Below are positions 8,181 to 15,324 of a DNA stretch of 17,123 nt, piece by piece; the stretch's first letter is position 1; each line of letters starts with the position of its first letter. Both the position numbers and the translations under genes were made by a program. The DNA comes from Deltaproteobacteria bacterium (GTDB lineage Bacteria > Desulfobacterota > Dissulfuribacteria > Dissulfuribacterales > QOAL01). Below the pieces are notes generated by a model, which had not been told where the DNA came from, searched no databases, and saw only the letters and a list, made by a program, of their open reading frames with translations. The stretch covers positions 1 to 17,123 of the forward strand of contig JALWJV010000199.1 of the NCBI GenBank assembly GCA_026996955.1, read 5' to 3'.

Positions 8181-9904
8181 GGCCCTGGTGTGCCGCATGC
8201 GTTATCTTTTTCTTATGTCACCTGTTGGCCCTGACGGATCTCTGGTCTGCCACATACTTTGTTGACTCACGCCGTGGGGATGACAGGTTCTCCGGATTGA
8301 GCCGTAACGAGCCTTGGAAGAGCCTTGATAAGGTAAATAACGCTAGGTTTTCTCCCGGTGACAGGGTGCTTTTACGTAGAGGTCGCCTGTGGCATGGATC
8401 ACTTTTAATAGTTTCCTCAGGGTCAGGTAAGGCGCCTGTTATCATTGGCGCGTATGGACCTGAAGGTGATGATAAACCCGTTATATCCGGCTTTCTGCCG
8501 GATGAGTCATGGTGTGATTGGTCAGAGGAAGCAAACGGTATTTACAGCACTTCCATAAACTGTCTTGATATTTCCCCGCCATCCCTGTTGTCATACAGGG
8601 GTACTTCACGTCCTCCGCTAACTATTTTGAAATTCGAAGATTTGTGTACTCTCCCTGCAGCAGGGGCTGTTATCCTTCAGCTTGATGGCACATACCGTTC
8701 AATGTGGCTGCAGTCTGTGCATGGGGATACTGTTTCAGGTTATGCTCTTCGCCCCCTTGTGCCAGGGATTAGAGTGCATGTGCGGGAGATCAGACAGGGC
8801 AGAGAGGACTCCTGGCCAGATACCCTCTCTGCCCCCGTGGCGGTGTCCGATGTTCATGTCCTGGAGGAGCCTGGCCACTGGTTTGTGGACAGAAAAAGTA
8901 ACCGCCTGTATATCCGTGCAACTGAATCTCCCCGGAGTGGCTTTGTTAAAATCAGTGCAAGGAGTTGTGGCATTAGGGTCTCAGGCAGCTCACATGTTGA
9001 AATACGTGATATTAAGGTGAGAGGGTTTAATGAAACAGGGGTGTGGATTCATAAGTCAAGTTATGTCACCCTGTCCGGTGTTGAGGTAGAAGATATAGGC
9101 TCCAGGGCACACAGGTCCGGTATTCTCATTTTTGATGCACGCAGGTGTACTGTCACAGACTGTACTGTTCGTTCTGCCCTTGGAAACGGGATCGTGGTCT
9201 ATGCATCACCACAGGCCCTTAATGGTGCCTCCTGGAACCGTATTGAGAACTGCACGGTTATAAGGTCAGGGGCTGCGGGCATCTCCCTTGCCACAGACGG
9301 CCACGACTTTTCTTATCTTCTGCATGATAACAGCGTAATGAAAAATGTCGTTGAATATTCCAATGCATTTTCCTATGATGCCGCTGGCATTTATCTCATG
9401 TACACCGGCACTGGAAACATGATACGGAATAATATAGTGCGCCATGGCGGGAGCCGCGAGCTTAGAAGTTGCGGCATAATGCTTGACACGGGCTCACGGG
9501 GGGTAACGGTTGACTACAATAGGCTTTATGATAACTCCCTTGCAGGAATTGCAGTTACAGGGCAGGGGCATGTGATCAGCCATAATATCATTGCAAACAA
9601 CGGCATGTTCTCATGGGAAACTGCCCAGTTTGTGCTCTTTGCCGTGGATGAAAATGCAGGTTCCTGTACTTTTACACATAACCGGCTGGAGGCTTCTAGG
9701 GGGCAGATGCTGATCATGCAGACTGTCATATCAGAAAAGGGGCGGGGTGGTAATGAGTTTGACTACAATACCTATGTGGCAAAGGATGAGAAGACATTCT
9801 GCTGGAGTGATGGGATGGGGTGCAGGAAGTGGCTTGATTTTAATGCCTGGAAGAAAGTGAGCCGTGGTGACAGGCATTCGACTTTTACTTGTAAGAATCC
9901 TTGA
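8177..9904 (+). CDS. Exported right-handed parallel beta-helix protein
   Basis: This protein has about 575 residues. The N-terminus is a signal peptide (hydrophobic residues about 5-20, likely cut near LWSA) followed by the typical mature start TYFVDSRRGDDRFSG, seen in secreted beta-helix proteins of the pectate lyase-like class. Residues about 270-475 contain irregular repeats of the PbH1 type, for example VEIRDIKVRGFNETGVWI, then GILIFDARRCTVTDCTV and NRIENCTVIRSGAAGISL. Such proteins bind, cleave or epimerise acidic polysaccharides. I see no catalytic set that picks one activity, so the role is inferred as glycan modification outside the cytoplasm. I use the ATG at 8177, which overlaps the upstream stop by 4 bases, rather than the GTG at 8171, two codons earlier. 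Confidence 0.82.
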   Translation: MRPWCAACVIFFLCHLLALTDLWSATYFVDSRRGDDRFSGLSRNEPWKSLDKVNNARFSPGDRVLLRRGRLWHGSLLIVSSGSGKAPVIIGAYGPEGDDKPVISGFLPDESWCDWSEEANGIYSTSINCLDISPPSLLSYRGTSRPPLTILKFEDLCTLPAAGAVILQLDGTYRSMWLQSVHGDTVSGYALRPLVPGIRVHVREIRQGREDSWPDTLSAPVAVSDVHVLEEPGHWFVDRKSNRLYIRATESPRSGFVKISARSCGIRVSGSSHVEIRDIKVRGFNETGVWIHKSSYVTLSGVEVEDIGSRAHRSGILIFDARRCTVTDCTVRSALGNGIVVYASPQALNGASWNRIENCTVIRSGAAGISLATDGHDFSYLLHDNSVMKNVVEYSNAFSYDAAGIYLMYTGTGNMIRNNIVRHGGSRELRSCGIMLDTGSRGVTVDYNRLYDNSLAGIAVTGQGHVISHNIIANNGMFSWETAQFVLFAVDENAGSCTFTHNRLEASRGQMLIMQTVISEKGRGGNEFDYNTYVAKDEKTFCWSDGMGCRKWLDFNAWKKVSRGDRHSTFTCKNP

Positions 9905-9937
9905 AACGGCCATCTGAACAGGACGTGTTTTTGAATT

Positions 9938-11194
9938 ATGCTCCCTGAATTGTTACAGAAGGCAGAAAAACTGGCAATCTGCCATAACCGTAAGATAGTG
10001 CATGGCAGTGCCATTTTGGTCATGGTGGCAGGCATTGTCTATTCATTCATGAAGGGAACATGCCTGAACTTTCCGGATGAACGTCAGTATTTTTCCATTG
10101 CCCTTAACATTGCCGCTGGCCAGGGCTTTTCCCTGGACGGTATGTCACCAACAGCACTCTTCCCCCCAGGCTGGCCCTTTGTTCTGGCCTTTTTGATCAA
10201 GCTTGGGGCATCATGCACTGTGCTGCACATGGTCAATTTCCTGTTTCTTGCAGCCAGCATATATGTCATGCGTTCAATCCTTGCCCACGAAAAGGCCCTT
10301 GCCGGTGCAGCAGTCTCTTCCATTCTGGCCATATGTTATTGCGTTCTTTTCTACACCGCAGGGACACTTTATCCTCAGACACTCTTTACCCTGCTTGTGC
10401 TGCTTCTGATCCGGGCAGCCCTTGATGCCGCCGGTTCCCTTAAATATGCTCTGTTCTTTGGCCTGATGTGTGGCCTTGTAATACTGGTACATTCCACCGG
10501 GGTCTTTATCCCACCGGTTGTGGGGCTTTGGATAATATTTTCATGCCGTGACCGCAAGGCCGCCTTCAAGCGTGTGGCTGTTGCGGCCATGGTGGCAAGT
10601 GCATGTGTCCTGACGTGGACCGCGCGAAACTATGCGGTTTTTCATCGCTTTATACCGCTTACCACCCACGGCGGTGACACGCTTTATATTGGCAATAATC
10701 CCCATACGTCCCTAAGGGCATGGTACAACTACGTGGATGACGAATTCTATCAGAGGGTCTCCCGCCTTCCGGAAGCTGAACAAAACAGATATTATGTTGC
10801 AAAAACCCTTGAGTTCTGGACCAAAAAGCCCTGGGATGCGTTAAAGCTTTATCTGGTAAAGCTGGCTGATTATTTTAATTTTTACAACAACCTCTTTGCC
10901 ACGAAATTTGACGCGCTGAAGCGCATTGTAATGTTTGTAACCTATTATCCTCTGCTGGCCTGCCTGATTCTGCGGCTGTTTCATGCCAGACGTATTCCAC
11001 TTTCCCCTGTGGAAAGGCTTTTTGTTATTATTTACTTTGCAAGTGCGCTGTTTCACGCCCTCTTTGTGCCGCGGATAAGATTCAGACTGCCCTATGATGT
11101 GATTCTCATAACCCACATAGGTATTATGTTTTCCGTTCTGATAAAACGTCAAAATCTGCCTGAATGTCAGGGCAACAGACAAATAACAGATTGA
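9938..11194 (+). CDS. GT39/ArnT-like integral membrane glycosyltransferase
   Basis: The 418-residue product has a first membrane helix at about residues 23-40, then an acidic FPDE motif (Asp47, Glu48) and the loop text PTALFPPGWPFVLAFLIKLG, followed by many further membrane helices. This arrangement is that of the PMT/ArnT (GT39/GT83) superfamily, which uses a polyprenyl-phosphate-linked sugar as donor on the periplasmic face and takes the first-loop acidic residues as catalytic. The upstream fusion gene carries a dolichyl-phosphate-sugar-synthase-like domain that could make such a donor, a plausible two-step partnership but only inferred. The ribosome binding site before the ATG is weak. The acceptor (lipid, glycan or protein) is unknown. 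Confidence 0.8.
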   Translation: MLPELLQKAEKLAICHNRKIVHGSAILVMVAGIVYSFMKGTCLNFPDERQYFSIALNIAAGQGFSLDGMSPTALFPPGWPFVLAFLIKLGASCTVLHMVNFLFLAASIYVMRSILAHEKALAGAAVSSILAICYCVLFYTAGTLYPQTLFTLLVLLLIRAALDAAGSLKYALFFGLMCGLVILVHSTGVFIPPVVGLWIIFSCRDRKAAFKRVAVAAMVASACVLTWTARNYAVFHRFIPLTTHGGDTLYIGNNPHTSLRAWYNYVDDEFYQRVSRLPEAEQNRYYVAKTLEFWTKKPWDALKLYLVKLADYFNFYNNLFATKFDALKRIVMFVTYYPLLACLILRLFHARRIPLSPVERLFVIIYFASALFHALFVPRIRFRLPYDVILITHIGIMFSVLIKRQNLPECQGNRQITD

Positions 11195-11198
11195 TAAA

Positions 11199-12077
11199 AT
11201 GAAAGAAAATGACCTTATAAACAAGACCATGGAGCCTTCTGACCTTGATACGCCAGAGGCAGAACCGATTATCAGGGAACTTAACCAGCTTATACTGCAG
11301 CTCAGGGGAAAGGGGCTTAAGATAAGTTCCTGGTATGGCTGTTTTGAACTCAGTGGGAAGAAGAATTCCGACGAGGTTATCAACAGGGGATACAACTATT
11401 CACCGCTGCCAAGTGCTGTTGATGATGTAAATTTCCCGTGGTTTCTGTACTGGGAGATCGTATGGGTTGTGCTTCATGCAGGGTTCAGGCCTGGTCAGAA
11501 GGTAATTGACCTTGGGGGAAGCTCGTCGCTGTTTTCATTTTATCTTGCATCAAAGGGGCTGGATGTTACCACGGTTGATCTGCAGGAGGAGCTTGTCAAA
11601 AATGCGGATCATGTTGCAGAGGCAATGGGCTGGAACCTGAAAAATTATGCCATGGACATGCGGGACCTGTCATTTGATACTCATTTTGATCATATCACTT
11701 CAATCTGCGTGTATGAGCATATCCCCATGTATGACAGGGTTGAAATTAACAGAAATATCAAAAAACTGCTTGTGCCAGGGGGCAGGTTCAGCATAACCTT
11801 TGATTACAGGAATCCTTCAAAGGCAGCTAGGATAAATACGCCCTCTGATGTGTATGACCAGTTCGTCAAGCCCTCAGGACTCAAGCTCCGGGGAAACGAG
11901 ATATTTGTGGATACCGGCACATCATATCTGCTGCATCCTTTCTATCACACCGCCGCCTCCTGGAAGGAAAAGGTCAAGATGGTACGCCGGGGGGAGTTTA
12001 AGGCATGGGAGTTTTTTAAGGCCAAGATCAGTAATGATTATACCTTTGGTGCGCTTTTTCTGGAGAAGGATAAATAA
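11199..12077 (+). CDS. Class I SAM-dependent methyltransferase
   Basis: The 292-residue soluble protein carries the class I methyltransferase fold: motif I VIDLGGSSSLFSFYLASKG (102-120), the acidic post-I loop VTTVDLQEE (123-131), MDMRDLSF as the motif II/III region and SICVYEHIP as motif IV. An N-terminal stretch of about 90 residues precedes the fold and is of unknown function. The start is only 4 bases after the GT39-like gene's stop, so the two are co-transcribed and probably coupled. Context suggests it methylates a sugar, lipid carrier or glycan terminus in this cluster. It is the second methyltransferase domain in the locus besides the fused one, and no closer subfamily is recognised. 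Confidence 0.82.
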   Translation: MKENDLINKTMEPSDLDTPEAEPIIRELNQLILQLRGKGLKISSWYGCFELSGKKNSDEVINRGYNYSPLPSAVDDVNFPWFLYWEIVWVVLHAGFRPGQKVIDLGGSSSLFSFYLASKGLDVTTVDLQEELVKNADHVAEAMGWNLKNYAMDMRDLSFDTHFDHITSICVYEHIPMYDRVEINRNIKKLLVPGGRFSITFDYRNPSKAARINTPSDVYDQFVKPSGLKLRGNEIFVDTGTSYLLHPFYHTAASWKEKVKMVRRGEFKAWEFFKAKISNDYTFGALFLEKDK

Positions 12078-12149
12078 GACTTTTCTCCAAGGATACGTTC
12101 CAAAAACGGAAAGGCGTTTGTGATCATTCACTGTGCTGAATAGATACAG

Positions 12150-12171
12150 GCGTTTTCAACGCGGCAGTTTT
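12150..12171 (+). terminator. Weak candidate terminator after the methyltransferase gene
   Basis: GCGTT pairs with AACGC around a 3-base loop, and GGCAGTTTT follows. The stem is short and the T-run is only four, so this is a weak candidate for the end of the glycan operon. Confidence 0.2.
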
Positions 12172-12220
12172 CCATCCATCCCTAAAAGCAGGTTTGGGTA
12201 GCCTGCATGTCCTGATATAT

Positions 12221-12290
12221 TTGACAACCCCCGTGACTAAGTTTAATAATATTAAAAGTTACCTCGCTTTTTTTGTGTTTTGCCTATAAT
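12221..12290 (+). promoter_or_regulatory. Candidate promoter region for hipAB
   Basis: A perfect -35 hexamer TTGACA is at 12221-12226. Nearby AT-rich text offers TTTAAT at 12242 (spacer 15) or TAATAT at 12247 (spacer 20) as -10 elements. A separate TATAAT at 12285-12290 lacks a good -35. None of these pairs is ideal, so the exact promoter is unresolved; the region as a whole is likely to start hipAB transcription. Confidence 0.3.
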
Positions 12291-12343
12291 ATTTTATAAG
12301 TTATCTCTGTGTCGAACCGCGGGTGTTTTATTTTGGCTTTGGC

Positions 12344-12358
12344 GAATTAGGATAATTC
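12344..12358. promoter_or_regulatory. Candidate operator: perfect inverted repeat upstream of hipA
   Basis: GAATTA and TAATTC form a perfect 6-bp inverted repeat around GGA, ending 16 bases before the hipA ATG. HipB-family proteins bind short inverted repeats near their own promoter, so this is a reasonable autoregulation site. The motif differs from the known E. coli HipB operator and occurs once here by eye. AAAGG at 12361-12365, just after it, is the likely hipA ribosome binding site. Confidence 0.35.
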
Positions 12359-12374
12359 ATAAAGGTTTCACTAT

Positions 12375-13595
12375 ATGGCAGCAAAGATTCTATCCGTATG
12401 GATGATAGATTTTTCCGGAAATCCTGTGCGTGCAGGAGAATTTGCCATTGATGGTGGACGTACCTTTTTTCATTATAGCCAGGAATATCTGGCAAGTCCT
12501 GACGCAGTAGCCCTAGATCCGGTGAATCTTCCGCTCAGGCCCGGTATTTTCAGGGGACGTGGTTTGGAAAAGCCGTTTTTTGTTTTTGATGATGCACTCC
12601 CTGATGCATGGGGCATGGCCATTCTGGAAAAACGGTGCAGAAAACAGTTTATGCACACCCGTGAAATGGCCCTGGAACATATTGATACTTCAAGTGTGGG
12701 TTCTCTGTTCTTTTCCCAGGCCGGGGAGTCTCTTGGGGAGCCGCACTGGGTGCCCCTTTCGGTTCTTGAGGAGTGCATGGAGGAGTCTGCCGCCTTTGAG
12801 ATGAGGGATGCCGAGGCGGTATTTCGTTATCTTGCGGTTTCAGGCACCAGTGCCGGAGGAGCCAGGCCCAAGGCCTCGTTTGTTGATGATAATGGTGTGG
12901 TTTGGCTGGTCAAATTTCCTTCCCGCCTTGATCCTGACCGCAGGGTGAACGCGCTTGTTGAGTACGAAGGCATAAGGTTTGCCACATCAATGGGGCTTCC
13001 TGTACCGGAAGCACGGATTATTCAACGTGGAGACACTGCCTCCCTGGCCTTACGGCGCTTTGATGTTGTTGACCAGGATGCTATGCCGTTTATGGGGAGG
13101 CGTGGACTTATCAGTTTCCGTACCCTTGCAGGAGGCATGGAACAGGCGCAACTTGGTTATGAGGCAATTGGTGTCTATCTCCGTCGTATTTCATCTGAGC
13201 CCGTTCTTGACATGTTGCTGTTCTTCCGGCATCTCCTGGTGAACTGCCTTATGGTAAATACTGATGATCATTTGAAGAATTTTTCTATTGTAAGAGATCA
13301 GGGAAATGGGTGGCGGTTTTCTCCTGCCTATGATCTGGTAGGCAATCTGTGGGGAATGGATAGTCATACAATGCCAATATCCGGGCGGTTGACTGATTTT
13401 AGCATGCAGGACTTGAAAAGGGCCGGCAGGAAACTTGGAGTGCCTGCGGCAAAAGTAGAGGATGAGATAGAACGTGCCCTGGTGCTGTCTAATACATATC
13501 TTGAAAATATTTCAACCATCTCAGGTACAGGTCAGCTCTGTGCAGCAGTAAAAAAGAGGCTCGGGAGGATAAAAAATGGCGCTTCTGCTTCCTGA
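12375..13595 (+). CDS. hipA: HipA-family serine/threonine kinase toxin
   Basis: The 406-residue product is a full-length HipA-like kinase with an N-terminal HipA_N (couple_hipA) part (about 1-120) and a HipA_C kinase core. Visible motifs are the Gly-rich loop VSGTSAGGARPKASF (155-169), the ATP-binding Lys in WLVKF (Lys180), the catalytic loop NTDDHLKNF (Asp297, Asn302) and the metal-binding Asp in SPAYDLV (Asp320). E. coli HipA phosphorylates glutamyl-tRNA synthetase and induces dormancy; related kinases have other targets, so the target here is not assigned. At the place of E. coli Ser150, whose autophosphorylation inactivates HipA, this protein has Thr158 next to Ser159. AAAGG lies 9 bases before the ATG. 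It overlaps the downstream XRE gene by 20 bases. Key catalytic residues are intact, so it is probably active. Confidence 0.88.
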   Translation: MAAKILSVWMIDFSGNPVRAGEFAIDGGRTFFHYSQEYLASPDAVALDPVNLPLRPGIFRGRGLEKPFFVFDDALPDAWGMAILEKRCRKQFMHTREMALEHIDTSSVGSLFFSQAGESLGEPHWVPLSVLEECMEESAAFEMRDAEAVFRYLAVSGTSAGGARPKASFVDDNGVVWLVKFPSRLDPDRRVNALVEYEGIRFATSMGLPVPEARIIQRGDTASLALRRFDVVDQDAMPFMGRRGLISFRTLAGGMEQAQLGYEAIGVYLRRISSEPVLDMLLFFRHLLVNCLMVNTDDHLKNFSIVRDQGNGWRFSPAYDLVGNLWGMDSHTMPISGRLTDFSMQDLKRAGRKLGVPAAKVEDEIERALVLSNTYLENISTISGTGQLCAAVKKRLGRIKNGASAS

Positions 13596-13899
13596 GGAGA
13601 GGGAGTTCTTAAGTGATCTTGGTACTATAATTCGCCAGGCACGCCTGGAGATGAATATTACGCAGGAGGAGCTTGCAGCCCGTGCCGGCATGTCAGTAAC
13701 CACTCTTTTGAACATGGAAAAGGGCAGGGGCGAGGGCGTGGCCATTGGAAAGTGGGTGGCAGTGCTCTCGCTTACAGGCTATCTGAATGTATTGCAGGAG
13801 TGCATGAAAGAGCATGCCTATAATCCCTTTGCCACCCTGGAGAAGGGAAAGCCGAGGAAAAGGGTGCGGCGAAAAAATGATCAGTCTTTAAGAACATAG
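13576..13899 (+). CDS. hipB: XRE-family HipB-like antitoxin/repressor
   Basis: This 107-residue protein has a Cro/C1-type helix-turn-helix at about residues 15-70 (IIRQARLEMNITQEELAARA, then GMSVTTLLNMEKG). A very basic tail follows (KGKPRKRVRRK, about 92-102). It should neutralise the HipA kinase encoded just before it and repress the shared promoter, as HipB does in E. coli. The ATG lies inside the end of hipA (20-base overlap) with GGGAGG 7 bases upstream, so expression is tied to the toxin gene. The order toxin then antitoxin is opposite to E. coli hipBA. Its stop is 8 bases from the convergent korC stop. The role rests mainly on fold plus position, which is strong but indirect. Confidence 0.82.
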   Translation: MALLLPEEREFLSDLGTIIRQARLEMNITQEELAARAGMSVTTLLNMEKGRGEGVAIGKWVAVLSLTGYLNVLQECMKEHAYNPFATLEKGKPRKRVRRKNDQSLRT

Positions 13900-13907
13900 T
13901 CAGACCA

Positions 13908-14504
13908 TTACACAAGCCCCCATAAGAAACCGGATTTCCGAGCAAGCTCCACCCCCCTGTCCACCGCCTTCCTGTCCACATCAAGCACTTTTGGGGGCAC
14001 GTATTTTTTGATTGTGTGTTTCAGTGCCCCGGCAGAGATAAGCCCGCTTATGGCAGCAAGGGCTCCCAGGGCAATCATGTTTGCCACAACCGGTGTCTTG
14101 AGCTCCTTTATGGCAACTGACGTAAGTGGCGCGGCAAACACATTCCGGAAGTGGTCCGGGACCGTATCTATCAATGAAGTGTTTACAATTACCAGCCCGC
14201 AGGCATCAACGGCCCGGCCGTATTTATCCATGGCCTGCTGGGACATGGCAATCATCACATTGGGACGGGTAATTTTCGGGTAGTTGATGGGCTCTGAGTC
14301 AATAATCAGTTCTGCCGTGGAGACTCCCCCCCGAACTTCAGGGCCATAGCATGGAGTCATGGCAGCCTGCCTGTTGCTGTGCACCGCTGCGGTTTCTGCC
14401 AGCAGTTTTCCTCCCAGAATGATTCCCTGACCGCCTGAACCGCTGACTACTATTTCAAAACGCCCTTCCGGGACATTGCAGGATGCCTGGTTTTTATCTG
14501 TCAT
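13908..14504 (-). CDS. korC: 2-oxoacid:ferredoxin oxidoreductase, gamma subunit
   Basis: This 198-residue subunit shows the family signature: VVSGSGGQGIILGGKLLAET at the N-terminus, CYGPEVRGGVSTAELI in the middle and PNVMIAMSQQAMDKY after it. The gamma domain helps bind coenzyme A and completes the catalytic complex that converts 2-oxoacids (probably 2-oxoglutarate) plus CoA to acyl-CoA and CO2 with reduction of ferredoxin, or the reverse. I start it at the ATG at 14504 (MTDKNQ). A longer frame upstream to 14576 exists but would run deep into korB, while the 14504 start gives an 11-base overlap like the other junctions. It is the last gene of the operon and converges on hipB. Gene symbols for the four subunits assume the 2-oxoglutarate type. 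Confidence 0.83.
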   Translation of the reverse strand: MTDKNQASCNVPEGRFEIVVSGSGGQGIILGGKLLAETAAVHSNRQAAMTPCYGPEVRGGVSTAELIIDSEPINYPKITRPNVMIAMSQQAMDKYGRAVDACGLVIVNTSLIDTVPDHFRNVFAAPLTSVAIKELKTPVVANMIALGALAAISGLISAGALKHTIKKYVPPKVLDVDRKAVDRGVELARKSGFLWGLV

Positions 14505-15324
14505 CACATTTGATCCTGGCAATTTTAGCGTATTCTTCAGTGTATTCCGGCCTTGTCTCAGAGTGAATAATTCCAATGGGAAAGTATTTTTTCCGCTCTT
14601 CTTCTGTCATGGAGCGAAATCTTTCAATAGAGACTGAATGCTCCTTCTGCCACAGGAGCATCTTTACCGCGGTTTCCCGGCGGTTTCTCTTGCCGTAATT
14701 GACATGACAGCCTGTTATCACCTCTATTGAGCTGAATCCCCTGTGTTCCATGCCCTGGACAATGAGGTCAACAAGTTTTTCTGCATGCCACGTTGTGGAG
14801 CGCGCAACAAAAGTTGCCCCGGCTCCCCTGGCAAGTTCACACATGTCAAAGGGCTGTTCCACCATGCCGTAAGGGGCGGTAGTAGCCTTTTCTCCAAATA
14901 GGGTAAGGGGGGAGTACTGGCCTCCTGTCATGCCATAGTTGGAGTTGTTAAAGATGATTACTGTTATGTCAATGTTGCGGCGGGCACCATGAATAAAGTG
15001 GTTGCCGCCTATTGCGGCAATATCGCCGTCACCGGCAAGTACAACAACATTGAGTTCAGGGCGGGCAATTTTAATGCCTGTTGCAAATGGTATGGCGCGT
15101 CCGTGTGCAGTATGAACAGTGTCAAAATCAAGGTACTCCACCACCCGAGACGAGCAGCCTATGCCAGAGACAACACAGATCCTGTCAGGATCAAGGTCGA
15201 GTCTCCTGACCGCCCTTAGAAACGCCTGGGTAATAATGCCGTTTCCGCATCCAGGACACCAGATGTGCGGCAGTCTGTGGGGCCTGAGCAAATGTTTTAT
15301 TTCACTTAATCCGTTTGATTGCAT
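14494..15324 (-). CDS. korB: 2-oxoacid:ferredoxin oxidoreductase, beta subunit (thiamine diphosphate-binding)
   Basis: This 276-residue catalytic subunit carries the thiamine diphosphate motif from GDGDIAAIGGNHF (98-110) to the paired Asn126-Asn127 (IIFNNSNYG). Four cysteines at the expected places, Cys23 and Cys26 (IWCPGCGNG), Cys57 (GIGCSS) and Cys206 (VITGCHVNYG), should hold the [4Fe-4S] cluster next to the cofactor. The sequence is most like the 2-oxoglutarate (KorB/OorB) group; a branched-chain or other 2-oxoacid preference is not excluded. The ATG at 15324 lies inside the end of korA (23-base overlap), and the gene's own end overlaps korC, so the subunits are made together. It acts in the cytoplasm, feeding the TCA cycle in the oxidative or reductive direction. 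Confidence 0.9.
   Translation of the reverse strand: MQSNGLSEIKHLLRPHRLPHIWCPGCGNGIITQAFLRAVRRLDLDPDRICVVSGIGCSSRVVEYLDFDTVHTAHGRAIPFATGIKIARPELNVVVLAGDGDIAAIGGNHFIHGARRNIDITVIIFNNSNYGMTGGQYSPLTLFGEKATTAPYGMVEQPFDMCELARGAGATFVARSTTWHAEKLVDLIVQGMEHRGFSSIEVITGCHVNYGKRNRRETAVKMLLWQKEHSVSIERFRSMTEEERKKYFPIGIIHSETRPEYTEEYAKIARIKCDDR

Larger units (their letters stand above)
12078..12374. other. Intergenic region between the glycan cluster and hipAB
   Basis: These 297 bases hold no supported gene. The first part has a small hairpin at 12150-12162 followed by a short T-run, listed separately as a weak terminator. The repeat GCAGG...CCTGC lies further on (about 12188-12206). The second part is AT-rich and contains a TTGACA and a TATAAT, which do not stand at a standard distance from each other. 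A perfect 6-bp inverted repeat lies close to the hipA start. Together this suggests the end of one operon and the promoter region of the next. Confidence 0.5.

Noticed and set aside
10841..11395. 184-codon reverse-strand open frame
   Set aside because: It lies opposite the GT39-like and methyltransferase genes, both with clear family motifs, and shows no domain of its own.
14505..14576. Longer korC start at 14576
   Set aside because: It would overlap korB by more than 80 bases, and the added residues do not resemble the family N-terminus; the ATG at 14504 fits better.
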